Positions 1 to 6,926 of a stretch of 21,180 bases of DNA are shown here, piece after piece; position 1 is the first letter of the stretch; every line of letters begins with the position of its first letter. The translations under genes and the position numbers were made by a program. The notes beneath the pieces are model-generated. The model was not told where the DNA came from, ran no database searches, and saw only the letters and a program-made list of their open reading frames with translations. Location: NCBI GenBank assembly GCA_041690515.1, contig JAWLHF010000056.1, positions 1-21,180 on the forward strand. Reading direction: 5' to 3'. This stretch comes from BRH-c25 sp041690515 (GTDB taxonomy: Bacteria; Bacillota; Clostridia; Lutisporales; Lutisporaceae).

Positions 1-20
1 ATAGAATGATGCGCAATAAA

Positions 21-86
21 CGGACGGCCAATGGCCGCCCCTACGGATTTCATTGCTATTTTGTAGGGGCGCGCATTGCGCGTCCG
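21..86. repeat. paired GC-rich hairpin repeat (inverted arms)
   Basis: Two 24-base units face each other across an 18-base AT-richer spacer. The left arm (21-44) ends in GCCCCTAC and the right arm (63-86) begins with GTAGGGGC. Each arm is itself a small hairpin with an AAT/ATT loop. Compared in one orientation, the arms are identical except in the stem flanking the loop: the left has GGCC-AAT-GGCC and the right has GCGC-AAT-GCGC, so both sides of the stem changed together. The right unit, with flanking bases, recurs exactly at 6892-6920. This pattern fits a dispersed intergenic repeat family (REP/MITE-like); the family name is not known to me. Confidence 0.75.
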
Positions 87-105
87 TTTATGTACGCATC
101 CTTCA

Positions 106-131
106 GGGCAGGCATGGAAACCTGCCCCTAC
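106..131. repeat. third hairpin repeat ending in CCCCTAC
   Basis: GGGCAGG (106-112) pairs with CCTGCCC (121-127) across an 8-base loop, and the unit ends in the same CCCCTAC tail as the repeats at 21-86. The shared tail and hairpin form suggest the same repeat class with a different stem. No gene overlaps it with any support. Confidence 0.6.
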
Positions 132-475
132 GTATTATTCAACCAAATCACTGGTATGGGATGGTTTCCATAACCTCCCGTTAATGACACATCATGGTTG
201 CAGCTGGAGTAAAAAGTGCATCGAAGCCCTGCTTAAACACTCGAAACTCGCAACAGGACCCCTGAGACATGACCCTGTGCCTGCATCTTGCAACCGAAAA
301 TGCGACTGCGTCGCATTTAGCTTTTGCATATGGACATTCAATTACCTGTTGCTGTAGAATATAATAACAGCAATGTTGAATACTGACGGTGGACGCATAT
401 ATAAACAAAAAGGAATCGAAGGCATTCAAATTGGAAAACTAGCAATAAGCAAAATAATTGTATGGAGGGCTGTTG
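132..475. other. non-coding stretch upstream of the 476-829 gene
   Basis: I see no gene here: the open frames lack ribosome binding sites and have unprotein-like composition. It holds a perfect 9-bp hairpin (298-306 with 310-318, loop TGC), a 7-bp inverted repeat (349-355 with 367-373), and a TATAAT at 360-365 with a weak -35 (TTCAAT, 337-342) at 17-bp spacing. That may be the promoter of the downstream gene. The block may be an extension of the repeat cluster at 1-131. Confidence 0.5.
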
Positions 476-829
476 ATGCTGGAAAAGCTTGAAGGAAAAA
501 TTGACACCCTTGTTAGGGAAGGAAGAATAAAGACTAAATGGTCGGAGATTGAAGACCATGGCATAGCTGAACTTGTTCATCTTATATTTGGTTATGACTT
601 TACTGATGAAAGTATAGCGACTACTTCCATGGTAGAGAATAACACAGTCTGCCTGCACATGTGCGAGGGGGTCATGTATGAGCATGAGGGGAAGTTGTAC
701 AACATTACCAGAGCTTATATAGATGCAGACAGCAATATTATTTTTGAAACCCCTGGCGGAGAGCTGTTTTTATATGAAACGGACAAAATTGATGCTGAAG
801 ATCCTAAGCATTATTTCGGAAATGAATAA
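476..829 (+). CDS. small acidic protein of unknown function
   Basis: I do not recognise this 117-aa protein. The ATG at 476 is preferred over the upstream TTG at 458 because GGAGGG (464-469) sits six bases before it. The product is acidic and soluble, with no signal peptide or membrane segment. The N-terminal third looks helical (MLEKLEGKIDTLVREG) and the rest looks strand-rich. It contains Cys-Leu-His-Met-Cys near residues 59-63, which may be chance. The gene stands alone, with the repeat cluster upstream and a strong hairpin terminator shared with the convergent superoxide reductase gene. Codon use and the ribosome site argue that it is real; the function is open. Confidence 0.8.
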   Translation: MLEKLEGKIDTLVREGRIKTKWSEIEDHGIAELVHLIFGYDFTDESIATTSMVENNTVCLHMCEGVMYEHEGKLYNITRAYIDADSNIIFETPGGELFLYETDKIDAEDPKHYFGNE

Positions 830-847
830 AGCGCAACACACGGAGAG

Positions 848-889
848 AAGCCCTGATGTATGATACATCAGGGCTTGCTTTCTGCTTTT
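848..889. terminator. bidirectional terminator between convergent genes
   Basis: A perfect 13-bp stem (848-860 with 864-876, loop TGA) lies between the stop at 829 and the opposite-strand stop at 888. On the plus strand it is followed by an interrupted T-rich tract (GCTTTCTGCTTTT). The upstream A content is low, so termination for the minus-strand gene is less certain. Confidence 0.75.
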
Positions 890-1265
890 ATTCCCCCAGA
901 CTTATCTGTTTGCTGCTTTCCCAGAGACCGTGGATATTACAGTAGGATAATGCAAATACATTCCCCGGTTTCTTGATTTTTATCTGAGTGATGCCTATAG
1001 GGTCTGTAAAGGTCTCACCTTCTCCATGAGCAGAGAATCTGAAGGTGGCAACCTCAGCAGGGAATTTTGAGCCCTCCGGCTGGAAGAATACCTTGATCCA
1101 TACGATATGATGCTCAAAGGTGTTCGGATGGGGTACTGCATCGCCGATAGACACTTTAATTTCAAAAGGAGTATCAGGTTTTACTTTCTCCGGGCAGTGA
1201 ATCACCGGTACATGCTTCTCACCCTTCCAGTCGCCTGATTGGATCAGCTGACTAATTGAGTTCAT
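888..1265 (-). CDS. superoxide reductase (one-iron, neelaredoxin type)
   Basis: This 125-aa protein reduces superoxide to hydrogen peroxide in the cytoplasm of anaerobes, usually with electrons from rubredoxin. The iron site of the family is complete: Glu16-Lys17-His18 in the EKHVPVIHCP motif, His46, His52, and Cys109/His112 in CNIHGLW. There is no N-terminal desulforedoxin domain, so it is the one-iron class and not a two-iron desulfoferrodoxin. The length is typical. A purine-rich AAGGATGGTG site precedes the ATG. The gene appears to be monocistronic. A TATAAT-containing promoter lies upstream, overlapping an AATTA-N5-TAATT inverted repeat that might bind a peroxide regulator; that last point is speculative. 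Confidence 0.93.
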   Translation of the reverse strand: MNSISQLIQSGDWKGEKHVPVIHCPEKVKPDTPFEIKVSIGDAVPHPNTFEHHIVWIKVFFQPEGSKFPAEVATFRFSAHGEGETFTDPIGITQIKIKKPGNVFALSYCNIHGLWESSKQISLGE

Positions 1266-1297
1266 AATATCACCATCCTTTTTTATGTATTAACCCA

Positions 1298-1327
1298 ATT
1301 ATATCTTAATTAGCTTGTACATGGAAA
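1298..1327 (-). promoter_or_regulatory. candidate promoter of the superoxide reductase gene
   Basis: On the minus strand TTTCCA (1327-1322) and TATAAT (1303-1298) are 18 bases apart. The -10 is perfect and the -35 is weak. An AATTA/TAATT inverted repeat (1297-1311) overlaps the -10. Confidence 0.5.
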
Positions 1328-1478
1328 CAATATTTTATTTGTAGAAAAATGCTGTCTGAACTTGCGAAAAAAATAATGAAGGATAAGACTTCCTGATATA
1401 GAAATTAAAAATATACAATAATGTCAAAAGGACTGTCATACAGTGAATCAGTCCTCAGCCTGAATCGGGGTGGATTGG

Positions 1479-3494
1479 ATGAAGGAGACCGGAAAAGCTA
1501 TAGAGAAATATCAGCCACTGTGGGGGTCTTGGAAGGTTGAGAAGCTCATAAGCCAGGGAAGAGGTATTGAAATATACAGGGCTTCCAAGGAGGAATGGGG
1601 GAAAAAGTATGTTTCTACTGTCAAGCTTATGAGTTTTTCCGTGGGAACAAATGATATTAAGGAAGCGCAGGTCATAGGCATTGGTAAAGCAGAGATGCCG
1701 GAATATTTCAAGAGCCTTGTGAACAACATTCAGAATGAAATTGAGCTTATGTACAGGCTAAGGGGGAACAGCAACATTGTAACCTATGAAGACCACGGTA
1801 TATATGAGAAGAAAAACGGACTGGGGTGGGATGTGCTTATTAGGATGGAATTCCTTAAGCCCCTTCCGGACTTTATTGTGGGACAAAACCTGACAAGGCT
1901 TGAAGTTGCAAGGCTCGGAATTGACATATGCAAAGCCCTTGAAGTCTGCGGCAGAGAAGGTATTATACATAGGGACATTAGGGATTCCAGTATATTTGTC
2001 TCTCCCAAAGGAGAATACAAGCTGGGCAGCTTCGGTATGGCAAAAGAGCTATTAAAAGGCGGACGTACTCCATTGACCTCATCAAATCCGTTATATATGG
2101 CACCGGAGCTTTATAAAGAGCAGGGTTATGACTCTACTATAGACACATACTCTTTGGGGATAGTGATGTATAAGCTGCTTAACAGGGGAAGGCTTCCATT
2201 TCTTCCGATGATCCCAGACGCAATTACAATAGAGGACACCGAAAGGTCTATAGCTCTCAGAATGGCAGGGGAGAAACTACCGATGCCGGAGGATGCAGGA
2301 GAGGGCTTGGGAAGTATAATTCTGAAAGCTTGCAGCTTTGATAAGAGGGACAGATACAAAACACCTCTTGAGTTTAGAAAAAAGCTTGAGCGTTTCCTGA
2401 AAGCAGAGGAAAAATCATCAGGCTCCGACAGCGTTAAAACCAGGGAAATGTTTATATATACTGCTGCCAACAGCGAGACTGCTCCTGCAGGAACAGCTCA
2501 AGAACAGAAAACCCTTGAGGAAGAGTCTGCAATAAAGTCTGTAAGGGCAGCAATGACAGAAGCAGCAGCAGCCTCCGTGGGAGACAGAGAAAAGCTTGTC
2601 ATAGCTGTGTCCCTATGTGCGGTGCTGATGATACTGGCATTTTTACTTGGATATTCCATGAACTTTGAAACACAAGACTCCAAAGAGCCTGTTGCTGAGA
2701 AGATTGAGGAAGAACCGCAGGAAGCAGCAGATGTTGCGCCTTTACCAGCAGCAGCTTCAACTACTGCACCGGAGCCTGAACAGGAAAAGTCAGGGGAGGA
2801 ATACTACCAGGAAGGTTTGAAGCATATGAATAGTAACCGTAATGAGTCAGCAATTGCGTCATTTCAACAAGCGAAGAAGCTGGGTTATGACAGCAAAAAA
2901 GCAGACACTCAGATCAGCATTGCAAGAAAAAGAATGGAAGTTCAGAGTCTGAGGAAAAAAGCAATGGGATATTATGAGCAGCAAGATTATGTAAAGGCTG
3001 TTGAAGCTTTTGAAGCATTGGCAAGGGCTGATGCTTCATATGGTAGATCAAGCCAGTATGCTGATGCATATTTCAAAATTGCTGAAAAGCATAACGAAGT
3101 GGGAATGCGGTACTTCAGTGAAGGAAAACTGGAGGATTCTTCAAAGGAGTTTGATAAAGCACTGTCAGTACTTGAAAAAATGAAAGAAAATCTTCAGGAA
3201 TATGACAGCGTAAGATATAATAAGTGGCACAACATATATAAGGAAAATAAGAAGAGAATGCATGAAAAAATCAATAAAATCGATGAGTATATGAAACTGG
3301 CTGATGAATGCAATAGGACAGGAGTGCAGTATTTCAACAACGGTTCCTATAAAGAAGCCAAACTCGAGTTTGAAAGAGCACTGAAGCATTTGGCGGAAGT
3401 CAGGTTAATTGCACCCCAATATGCATCCAATGGCTATGAAGGACTTATAAAGATATATAAAGAGAATCTGAGACGTGCCAATATAAATATATGA
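1479..3494 (+). CDS. membrane Ser/Thr kinase-like protein (probable pseudokinase) with TPR-like repeats
   Basis: This 671-aa protein has an N-terminal eukaryotic-type kinase fold (about 17-308), a single membrane segment (about 373-391), an acidic Pro/Ala/Glu linker, and a helical C-terminal region (about 438-668) with TPR-like repeats, probably outside the cell. Retained kinase features are Lys49 (VKLM), Glu87 in helix C (NEIELM), HRD (164-166), APE (208-210) and DTYSLG. Altered features are the loop after HRD, which reads IRDSS instead of IKPEN so that the metal-binding Asn becomes Ser171; DFG, which reads SFG with Ser184; and a glycine loop that keeps few glycines. It may still bind nucleotide, but normal phosphotransfer is doubtful. 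The ATG at 1479 has GGGGTGG upstream; GTG at 1470 is an alternative start. No phosphatase or PASTA domain is linked. Confidence 0.9.
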   Translation: MKETGKAIEKYQPLWGSWKVEKLISQGRGIEIYRASKEEWGKKYVSTVKLMSFSVGTNDIKEAQVIGIGKAEMPEYFKSLVNNIQNEIELMYRLRGNSNIVTYEDHGIYEKKNGLGWDVLIRMEFLKPLPDFIVGQNLTRLEVARLGIDICKALEVCGREGIIHRDIRDSSIFVSPKGEYKLGSFGMAKELLKGGRTPLTSSNPLYMAPELYKEQGYDSTIDTYSLGIVMYKLLNRGRLPFLPMIPDAITIEDTERSIALRMAGEKLPMPEDAGEGLGSIILKACSFDKRDRYKTPLEFRKKLERFLKAEEKSSGSDSVKTREMFIYTAANSETAPAGTAQEQKTLEEESAIKSVRAAMTEAAAASVGDREKLVIAVSLCAVLMILAFLLGYSMNFETQDSKEPVAEKIEEEPQEAADVAPLPAAASTTAPEPEQEKSGEEYYQEGLKHMNSNRNESAIASFQQAKKLGYDSKKADTQISIARKRMEVQSLRKKAMGYYEQQDYVKAVEAFEALARADASYGRSSQYADAYFKIAEKHNEVGMRYFSEGKLEDSSKEFDKALSVLEKMKENLQEYDSVRYNKWHNIYKENKKRMHEKINKIDEYMKLADECNRTGVQYFNNGSYKEAKLEFERALKHLAEVRLIAPQYASNGYEGLIKIYKENLRRANINI

Positions 3495-3669
3495 GTGTAT
3501 ATAGTATAGGCAACCTGATTTTTGCAATAATATTAAAAGTGAGGATATCCATAGGACAATAAAAAAGCTGTAAAGGCTAAAGAAACACGGTTTTTATGAG
3601 GTATGAGCCTTAAGTCAGTGATAATCTCATTTTTTTAAAAAAAATTAGCACTTATCCATTTTTAACATG
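3495..3669. other. non-coding region between kinase-like gene and tRNA promoter
   Basis: No gene is visible. An AT-only near-palindrome (run of T then run of A, about 3630-3647) follows a short GGCT/AGCC pairing and may act as a weak terminator for the kinase-like gene. I could not match any known riboswitch. Confidence 0.4.
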
Positions 3670-3698
3670 TTGACACAGCATACATTCTTATGTATAAT
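3670..3698 (+). promoter_or_regulatory. sigma-A promoter of the tRNA-Lys gene
   Basis: TTGACA (3670-3675) and TATAAT (3693-3698) both match the consensus exactly at the ideal 17-bp spacing. The predicted start near 3705 gives a short leader with a GTCGG/CCGAC stem (3705-3709 with 3719-3723) before the tRNA. Confidence 0.88.
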
Positions 3699-3740
3699 AA
3701 AAAAGTCGGCTGACGAAACCGACAAAACACATACAAACGT

Positions 3741-3816
3741 GCGCCATTAGCTCAGTTGGTAGAGCACCTGACTCTTAATCAGGGTGTCCCGGGTTCGAAT
3801 CCCTGATGGCGCACCA
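3741..3816 (+). tRNA. tRNA-Lys (anticodon CUU)
   Basis: A complete 76-base tRNA with the 3' CCA encoded. The acceptor stem GCGCCAT (3741-3747) pairs with ATGGCGC (3806-3812). The anticodon stem CCTGA/TCAGG encloses the loop CTCTTAA, so the anticodon is CTT (3774-3776), which reads AAG lysine codons. The T arm holds GGTTCGAAT. It is transcribed alone from its own consensus promoter and is followed by a terminator. Confidence 0.97.
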
Positions 3817-3836
3817 CTTTTTATTTTTTGATAGAT

Positions 3837-3868
3837 ATACCCTTGGATTTCAAGGGTATTTGTTTTTT
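3837..3868 (+). terminator. terminator after tRNA-Lys
   Basis: A 9-bp stem (ATACCCTTG 3837-3845 with CAAGGGTAT 3851-3859, loop GATTT) runs into TTGTTTTTT. This ends the tRNA transcript before the next gene. Confidence 0.85.
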
Positions 3869-3936
3869 GGAATCATATCCACTGATTCATGTCATAATAT
3901 ATAGGATTGTTTGATTGATGAAAGGGAGGGAAGCTG

Positions 3937-4320
3937 ATGAAAAAGACATTTATATTTGCCTTAGTTTTAGGTGCGGTAATTGTTGTTATGGATATTGCCT
4001 TACTGTATAAGCAGAACAATAGGTTTGACAATATAGGCAGCAGGCTTGATGGGATCGAAATGCAGCTTGCAGGAGTACGGAGCAGCATGGACAAGCAAAA
4101 GAGCATACAGGTGGATGCTGAAGTAAAGGAAAAAGAGGTTTTTACTCCGACGGAACTGGCGGAGTATCTGAATATAAAGCTTGATCAGGTTTATGACATG
4201 ATTGATGCTCCGGATACGGAACTTCCTTATGTATGCATAGACGGTGAGTACAGGTTTGGCAAGGATGCCATTGATGAATGGATGGCAGGAAAAAGGGTAC
4301 ATAACTCAAATGATAGATAG
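3937..4320 (+). CDS. membrane-anchored helix-turn-helix (excisionase-like) protein
   Basis: This 127-aa protein has a membrane segment at about 4-24, a short predicted coiled coil (about 27-58) and a C-terminal domain (about 68-118) that reads like the small winged-HTH/excisionase family: FTPTELAEYLNIKLDQVYDM, then a turn, then YRFGKDAIDEWMAG. In that family the domain binds DNA. With few residues before the helix and K-K at the start, the HTH should lie in the cytoplasm. AGGGAGGG ends seven or so bases before the ATG. The gene is monocistronic, between the tRNA terminator and its own hairpin. No integrase is nearby, so a role in excision is unlikely; a membrane-tethered regulator or chromosome anchor is an inference. 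Confidence 0.8.
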   Translation: MKKTFIFALVLGAVIVVMDIALLYKQNNRFDNIGSRLDGIEMQLAGVRSSMDKQKSIQVDAEVKEKEVFTPTELAEYLNIKLDQVYDMIDAPDTELPYVCIDGEYRFGKDAIDEWMAGKRVHNSNDR

Positions 4321-4332
4321 TTTGCAGTATAA

Positions 4333-4366
4333 AAAGGAAGTATATGCTATAGTGTATACTTCCTTT
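4333..4366 (+). terminator. probable terminator after the HTH membrane protein gene
   Basis: A 12-bp stem (4333-4344 with 4355-4366) begins thirteen bases after the stop. The following T tract is short and broken, so efficiency is uncertain. Confidence 0.6.
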
Positions 4367-4533
4367 GCATTTCACTTATATTGTGAAAAAGATTTATCAA
4401 TACAAAATCAGTGCCTGAACTTTTATATACACAAAAAATCTTTTGTGAAACACATAGATAAAACGCAGTAAAATGCCAATTACCCAGAATATTCGACAGA
4501 TGATATAATAGGGATTTTCGAATAGTATGTATG

Positions 4534-4542
4534 TGCTATAAT
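4534..4542 (+). promoter_or_regulatory. extended -10 promoter of the 4609 gene
   Basis: TGC-TATAAT is an extended -10 element with a perfect hexamer; the -35 region (TTTTCG, 4515-4520) is weak. The start site would be near 4549, about 60 bases before the gene. In the gap before it, an AAAAGATTT/AAATCTTTT inverted repeat (4387-4395 with 4436-4444) has no clear role. Confidence 0.6.
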
Positions 4543-4608
4543 AAATTTGTATATTTTCCAGACATATCTTGAATATGAAGCTTATGGATTATACAAGGGA
4601 GTGATACA

Positions 4609-4929
4609 ATGAAAAATATAGATCATGAAAAAGAAATGATTTTTGTTAAGCTAATACGAAAAGGGCCTCATGTACTGGAGTTCAGTGATGATTATCTGAT
4701 GGTCCATAATGGCAGGATCACACTGGCTACAGACCATATCCTGGAAAAGTACCATTCGGTAAAAATGACTGAAGATATAGAGCTAAGACATAATCTTATT
4801 CGAACAATTGCCGAATTAATAGATAAAGAGTATTATGGCAATAACAAGCTGGAATGGTATAGTCTCAGAGAGTACATTGCCAACTTTAATGTAAAGAGGC
4901 TGGAGGAGCTTAAGCAAAGAATCAGCTAG
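4609..4929 (+). CDS. small protein of unknown function
   Basis: I do not recognise this 106-aa protein. It has no signal peptide, membrane segment or cysteine cluster. The N-terminal half looks strand-rich and the C-terminal half is helical and charged (NVKRLEELKQRIS at the end). AAGGGAG (4595-4601) is seven bases before the ATG. The stop is 34 bases before the next start with no terminator between, so it is probably cotranscribed with the CPBP-like membrane protein. Confidence 0.8.
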   Translation: MKNIDHEKEMIFVKLIRKGPHVLEFSDDYLMVHNGRITLATDHILEKYHSVKMTEDIELRHNLIRTIAELIDKEYYGNNKLEWYSLREYIANFNVKRLEELKQRIS

Positions 4930-4963
4930 ACGTGATGTACTGTGGATTATGAGGTGTATAATC

Positions 4964-5758
4964 ATGGATTTCAAACTGGCACGGGTAGCAAAAGAAGCGG
5001 GAAAAAACGCATATGATGGGATAGGTGCATTAAATGGTACAATTGTGTTCCTCTGGACACTTTTGTGCCTTTTAATTATATCCATAATCACCAACTCCCT
5101 GTTTGCACTTGCATTAGCAGCTGTATTCTATGCTTCGGTATTGCTTTTGTGCAGGGTTCTGTTCAAGGACATAAGCAGATATATGAAATTTCCCGGGAAT
5201 AATTCAAAAATGCCCGTTTTTATCGGGCATAAGCTTGATATTCTGTTCATATATCCTTTATTTTTGATGGTGCTTATCGGACTCATCGGCAGGGTGATTA
5301 CCGCAACAGGTCTCATCCCTGCATCACCTCAGCAGATACACGGAGCAGATGCAGGTTTTCTTGAGTCAGCTGCCAGGGTGATACTGATTCCCTTGGTTGC
5401 TTATACCGAAGAGCTGCTCAATCTGCTTATGATTTCCTTCTTCTACAAAAGCATGAAACCCCTGGGGAGTCAGAGGTTTGCTGCAAGCATGCTTTGTGCA
5501 GCGCTGACCTTCGGTATACTCCACTCCTTCAGTTGGGGGATGAACACTGCTCTCTTGATAGGCATATCATACATCCCCGTATTTTTTATCACCCTATACA
5601 CGGGCAGTATATGGATAAGCTTCCTTGCACATCTGTATAACGATATGATTTCCTTAGCAAAAGCCTATAATGAAGGATATCATTTAATCATCATCATTGC
5701 TGTTTCAATCATACCTGCGATATGGGCATTAAGGGCGATGTTCAGGAAGACAAGCTGA
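4964..5758 (+). CDS. CPBP/CAAX-protease-like integral membrane protein
   Basis: This 264-aa protein has about seven hydrophobic segments and the ordered motifs of the CPBP (CAAX protease/bacteriocin-processing, 'Abi') family: Glu149-Glu150 (TEELLNLL), Phe183-x3-His187 (FGILH) and His223-x3-Asp227 (HLYND). In the family these residues form a metal-type protease site in the membrane. The usual Arg of the first motif (EExxxR) is Leu here, so activity may be altered. The start at 4964 is chosen because GAGGTG (4951-4956) lies seven bases upstream; the ATG at 4949 lacks a good site. The gene follows the 4609 gene closely and its last 17 bases overlap the end of the convergent HAD gene. The substrate is unknown. 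Confidence 0.75.
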   Translation: MDFKLARVAKEAGKNAYDGIGALNGTIVFLWTLLCLLIISIITNSLFALALAAVFYASVLLLCRVLFKDISRYMKFPGNNSKMPVFIGHKLDILFIYPLFLMVLIGLIGRVITATGLIPASPQQIHGADAGFLESAARVILIPLVAYTEELLNLLMISFFYKSMKPLGSQRFAASMLCAALTFGILHSFSWGMNTALLIGISYIPVFFITLYTGSIWISFLAHLYNDMISLAKAYNEGYHLIIIIAVSIIPAIWALRAMFRKTS

Positions 5759-6464
5759 CAGCATCCAGGCTCTTCACAAAATCATGAAAATCCTCATAAT
5801 ACCCGACATAGGTGCTTTCAACCGCTTCTTGAGTTCTGTGGATTATGTGGTTTTTAATAAGGAAGGTTTTCATACCCAGCTTATGGGCAACAAGGTCCTC
5901 CTGCACATCATTACCAACCATCATACATTGATCGGGTCTCTTACCTATGACATCAAGCACCTCACTATAGAAATGCAGCTGGGGCTTGCAATAGTGGTTA
6001 TCCTCATATGATGTGACGTAGGAAAAATCCTTCAGGTCAAGTCCTGCCCATTCAATCCTGTGATGTATGGCCTTGCGCGGAAACATCGGATTGGTGGCTA
6101 TTACAAGTTTGTAATTCTTTTCTTTGAGAATATCAACGCATTCTTTGATCAATAACTGGGTTTCTACTGCCTCTCTGGTCTTATGAAACAGTGTGTCATA
6201 GAAGCTGTCGAAACGCTCTTTGTACTTGCTGATATCCCCATTGATGAGTTCTTCGAATTTCTTCATAAAGATCTCTTCGTTTGTTTTGTATTCAGTATTT
6301 GCCACCATCTCTTGAGTAGCAGTCCAGATATGTTTGACAAGAAGCTTGGGCTCTATCATATCATTGAACATGCATCCCATTTGGTGAAAGTATATATCGG
6401 TGAACTTCTGCATATCCAGCGGGAGCAATGTCCCATCCAAATCAAAAAGCACAGTATCCATCAT
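5742..6464 (-). CDS. HAD-superfamily hydrolase (probable phosphatase)
   Basis: This 240-aa enzyme has all four HAD motifs: DLDGT with nucleophile Asp8 and acid/base Asp10, Thr124 (VIATN), Lys160 (CKPQ) and Gly184-Asn185-Asp186 with Asp190 (VGNDVQED). The helical insert between motifs I and II (about 17-110) is the C1 cap type seen in small-molecule phosphatases such as phosphoglycolate and nucleotide phosphatases; the exact substrate cannot be read. The start at 6464 has AAGGAGAGG six bases upstream, so the open frame to 6485 is not used. It is monocistronic from a good promoter, and its end overlaps the CPBP-like gene, leaving no room for a terminator between them. Confidence 0.9.
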   Translation of the reverse strand: MMDTVLFDLDGTLLPLDMQKFTDIYFHQMGCMFNDMIEPKLLVKHIWTATQEMVANTEYKTNEEIFMKKFEELINGDISKYKERFDSFYDTLFHKTREAVETQLLIKECVDILKEKNYKLVIATNPMFPRKAIHHRIEWAGLDLKDFSYVTSYEDNHYCKPQLHFYSEVLDVIGKRPDQCMMVGNDVQEDLVAHKLGMKTFLIKNHIIHRTQEAVESTYVGYYEDFHDFVKSLDAVSLSS

Positions 6465-6554
6465 AATGTTCCTCTCCTTTTGCATATTTCGTACTTAACA
6501 ATACCTTTTTCGTAGACATGGCATTTAAGAGCCGTTATTAGCTCTTAGTTAATA

Positions 6555-6583
6555 ATTGTATATAAAAACAGGGAAAATGTAAA
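6555..6583 (-). promoter_or_regulatory. promoter of the HAD hydrolase gene
   Basis: On the minus strand TTTACA (6583-6578) and TACAAT (6560-6555) are 17 bases apart. The transcript would start near 6548, right at a TAAGAGC/GCTCTTA hairpin (6547-6526), giving a structured 5' end. Confidence 0.7.
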
Positions 6584-6788
6584 TAAGATGTACTGTGAAG
6601 GGCAAACAATATGCGGCATTGATAGTCTCCTATAAATGCCGCATTCTTTAAATGAGGGGGAGGAATAAAGAGTATTAGCATTAAATACTTTCTCTAATGC
6701 TATTATATTTCATAAGGATACATAATGAAATACTATAAAGCCAGTTGTTACAAATTATTTACATCTCTGACACCTTATTATGTACACA
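6584..6788. other. gene-free stretch with hairpin
   Basis: Nothing coding is seen. A perfect 10-bp inverted repeat (ATGCGGCATT 6611-6620 with AATGCCGCAT 6635-6644, loop 14) has no strong T tract on either side, so it is not a clear terminator. The rest is AT-rich and featureless to me. Confidence 0.45.
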
Positions 6789-6820
6789 AAAAAGCTCCGT
6801 AATATCTGCCGGAGCTTTTT
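6786..6820 (-). terminator. terminator with A/T-flanked 11-bp stem
   Basis: AAAAAGCTCCG (6789-6799) pairs with CGGAGCTTTTT (6810-6820). A and T runs flank both sides, so it can work in both directions; the only gene it can serve is the minus-strand AIM24-family gene about 105 bases away. Confidence 0.8.
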
Positions 6821-6846
6821 ATTGTGAATATAACAAGGTTCCCGGA

Positions 6847-6879
6847 ACCCAACAACAATCTTTGATTGAGTTGTTGGGT
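6847..6879. repeat. inverted repeat (hairpin) next to dispersed repeat copy
   Basis: ACCCAACAAC (6847-6856) pairs with GTTGTTGGGT (6870-6879), with an inner AATC/GATT stem around a TTT loop. It has no adjoining T tract. It lies beside the repeat copy at 6892-6920 and may belong to the same intergenic element. Confidence 0.6.
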
Positions 6880-6891
6880 GGGGATCTTATA

Positions 6892-6920
6892 TTGTAGGGG
6901 CGCGCATTGCGCGTCCGTTT
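6892..6920. repeat. second copy of the GTAGGGGC hairpin repeat
   Basis: These 29 bases match 61-89 exactly, including the GCGC-ATT-GCGC stem-loop and flanking TT/TTT. It ends seven bases from the stop codon of the AIM24-family gene, so it lies in that gene's 3' untranslated region. Confidence 0.8.
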
Positions 6921-6926
6921 GCAGGC

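Noticed and set aside
76..357. 93-aa open frame across the repeats and the following region
   Set aside because: It starts inside a hairpin repeat, has no ribosome binding site and its composition is unlike a protein; treated as non-coding.
888..1265. Two-iron desulfoferrodoxin
   Set aside because: The N-terminal four-cysteine desulforedoxin domain is absent; only the superoxide reductase centre is present.
3540..3660. Possible riboswitch before the tRNA gene
   Set aside because: Checked by eye against c-di-GMP, SAM, preQ1 and fluoride types; core motifs are missing, and a tRNA gene is an unlikely target.
3741..4320. tRNA-Lys next to an excisionase-like gene as the end of an integrated element
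   Set aside because: No integrase, no direct repeat of the tRNA 3' end was noticed, and the HTH protein has a membrane anchor unlike true excisionases.
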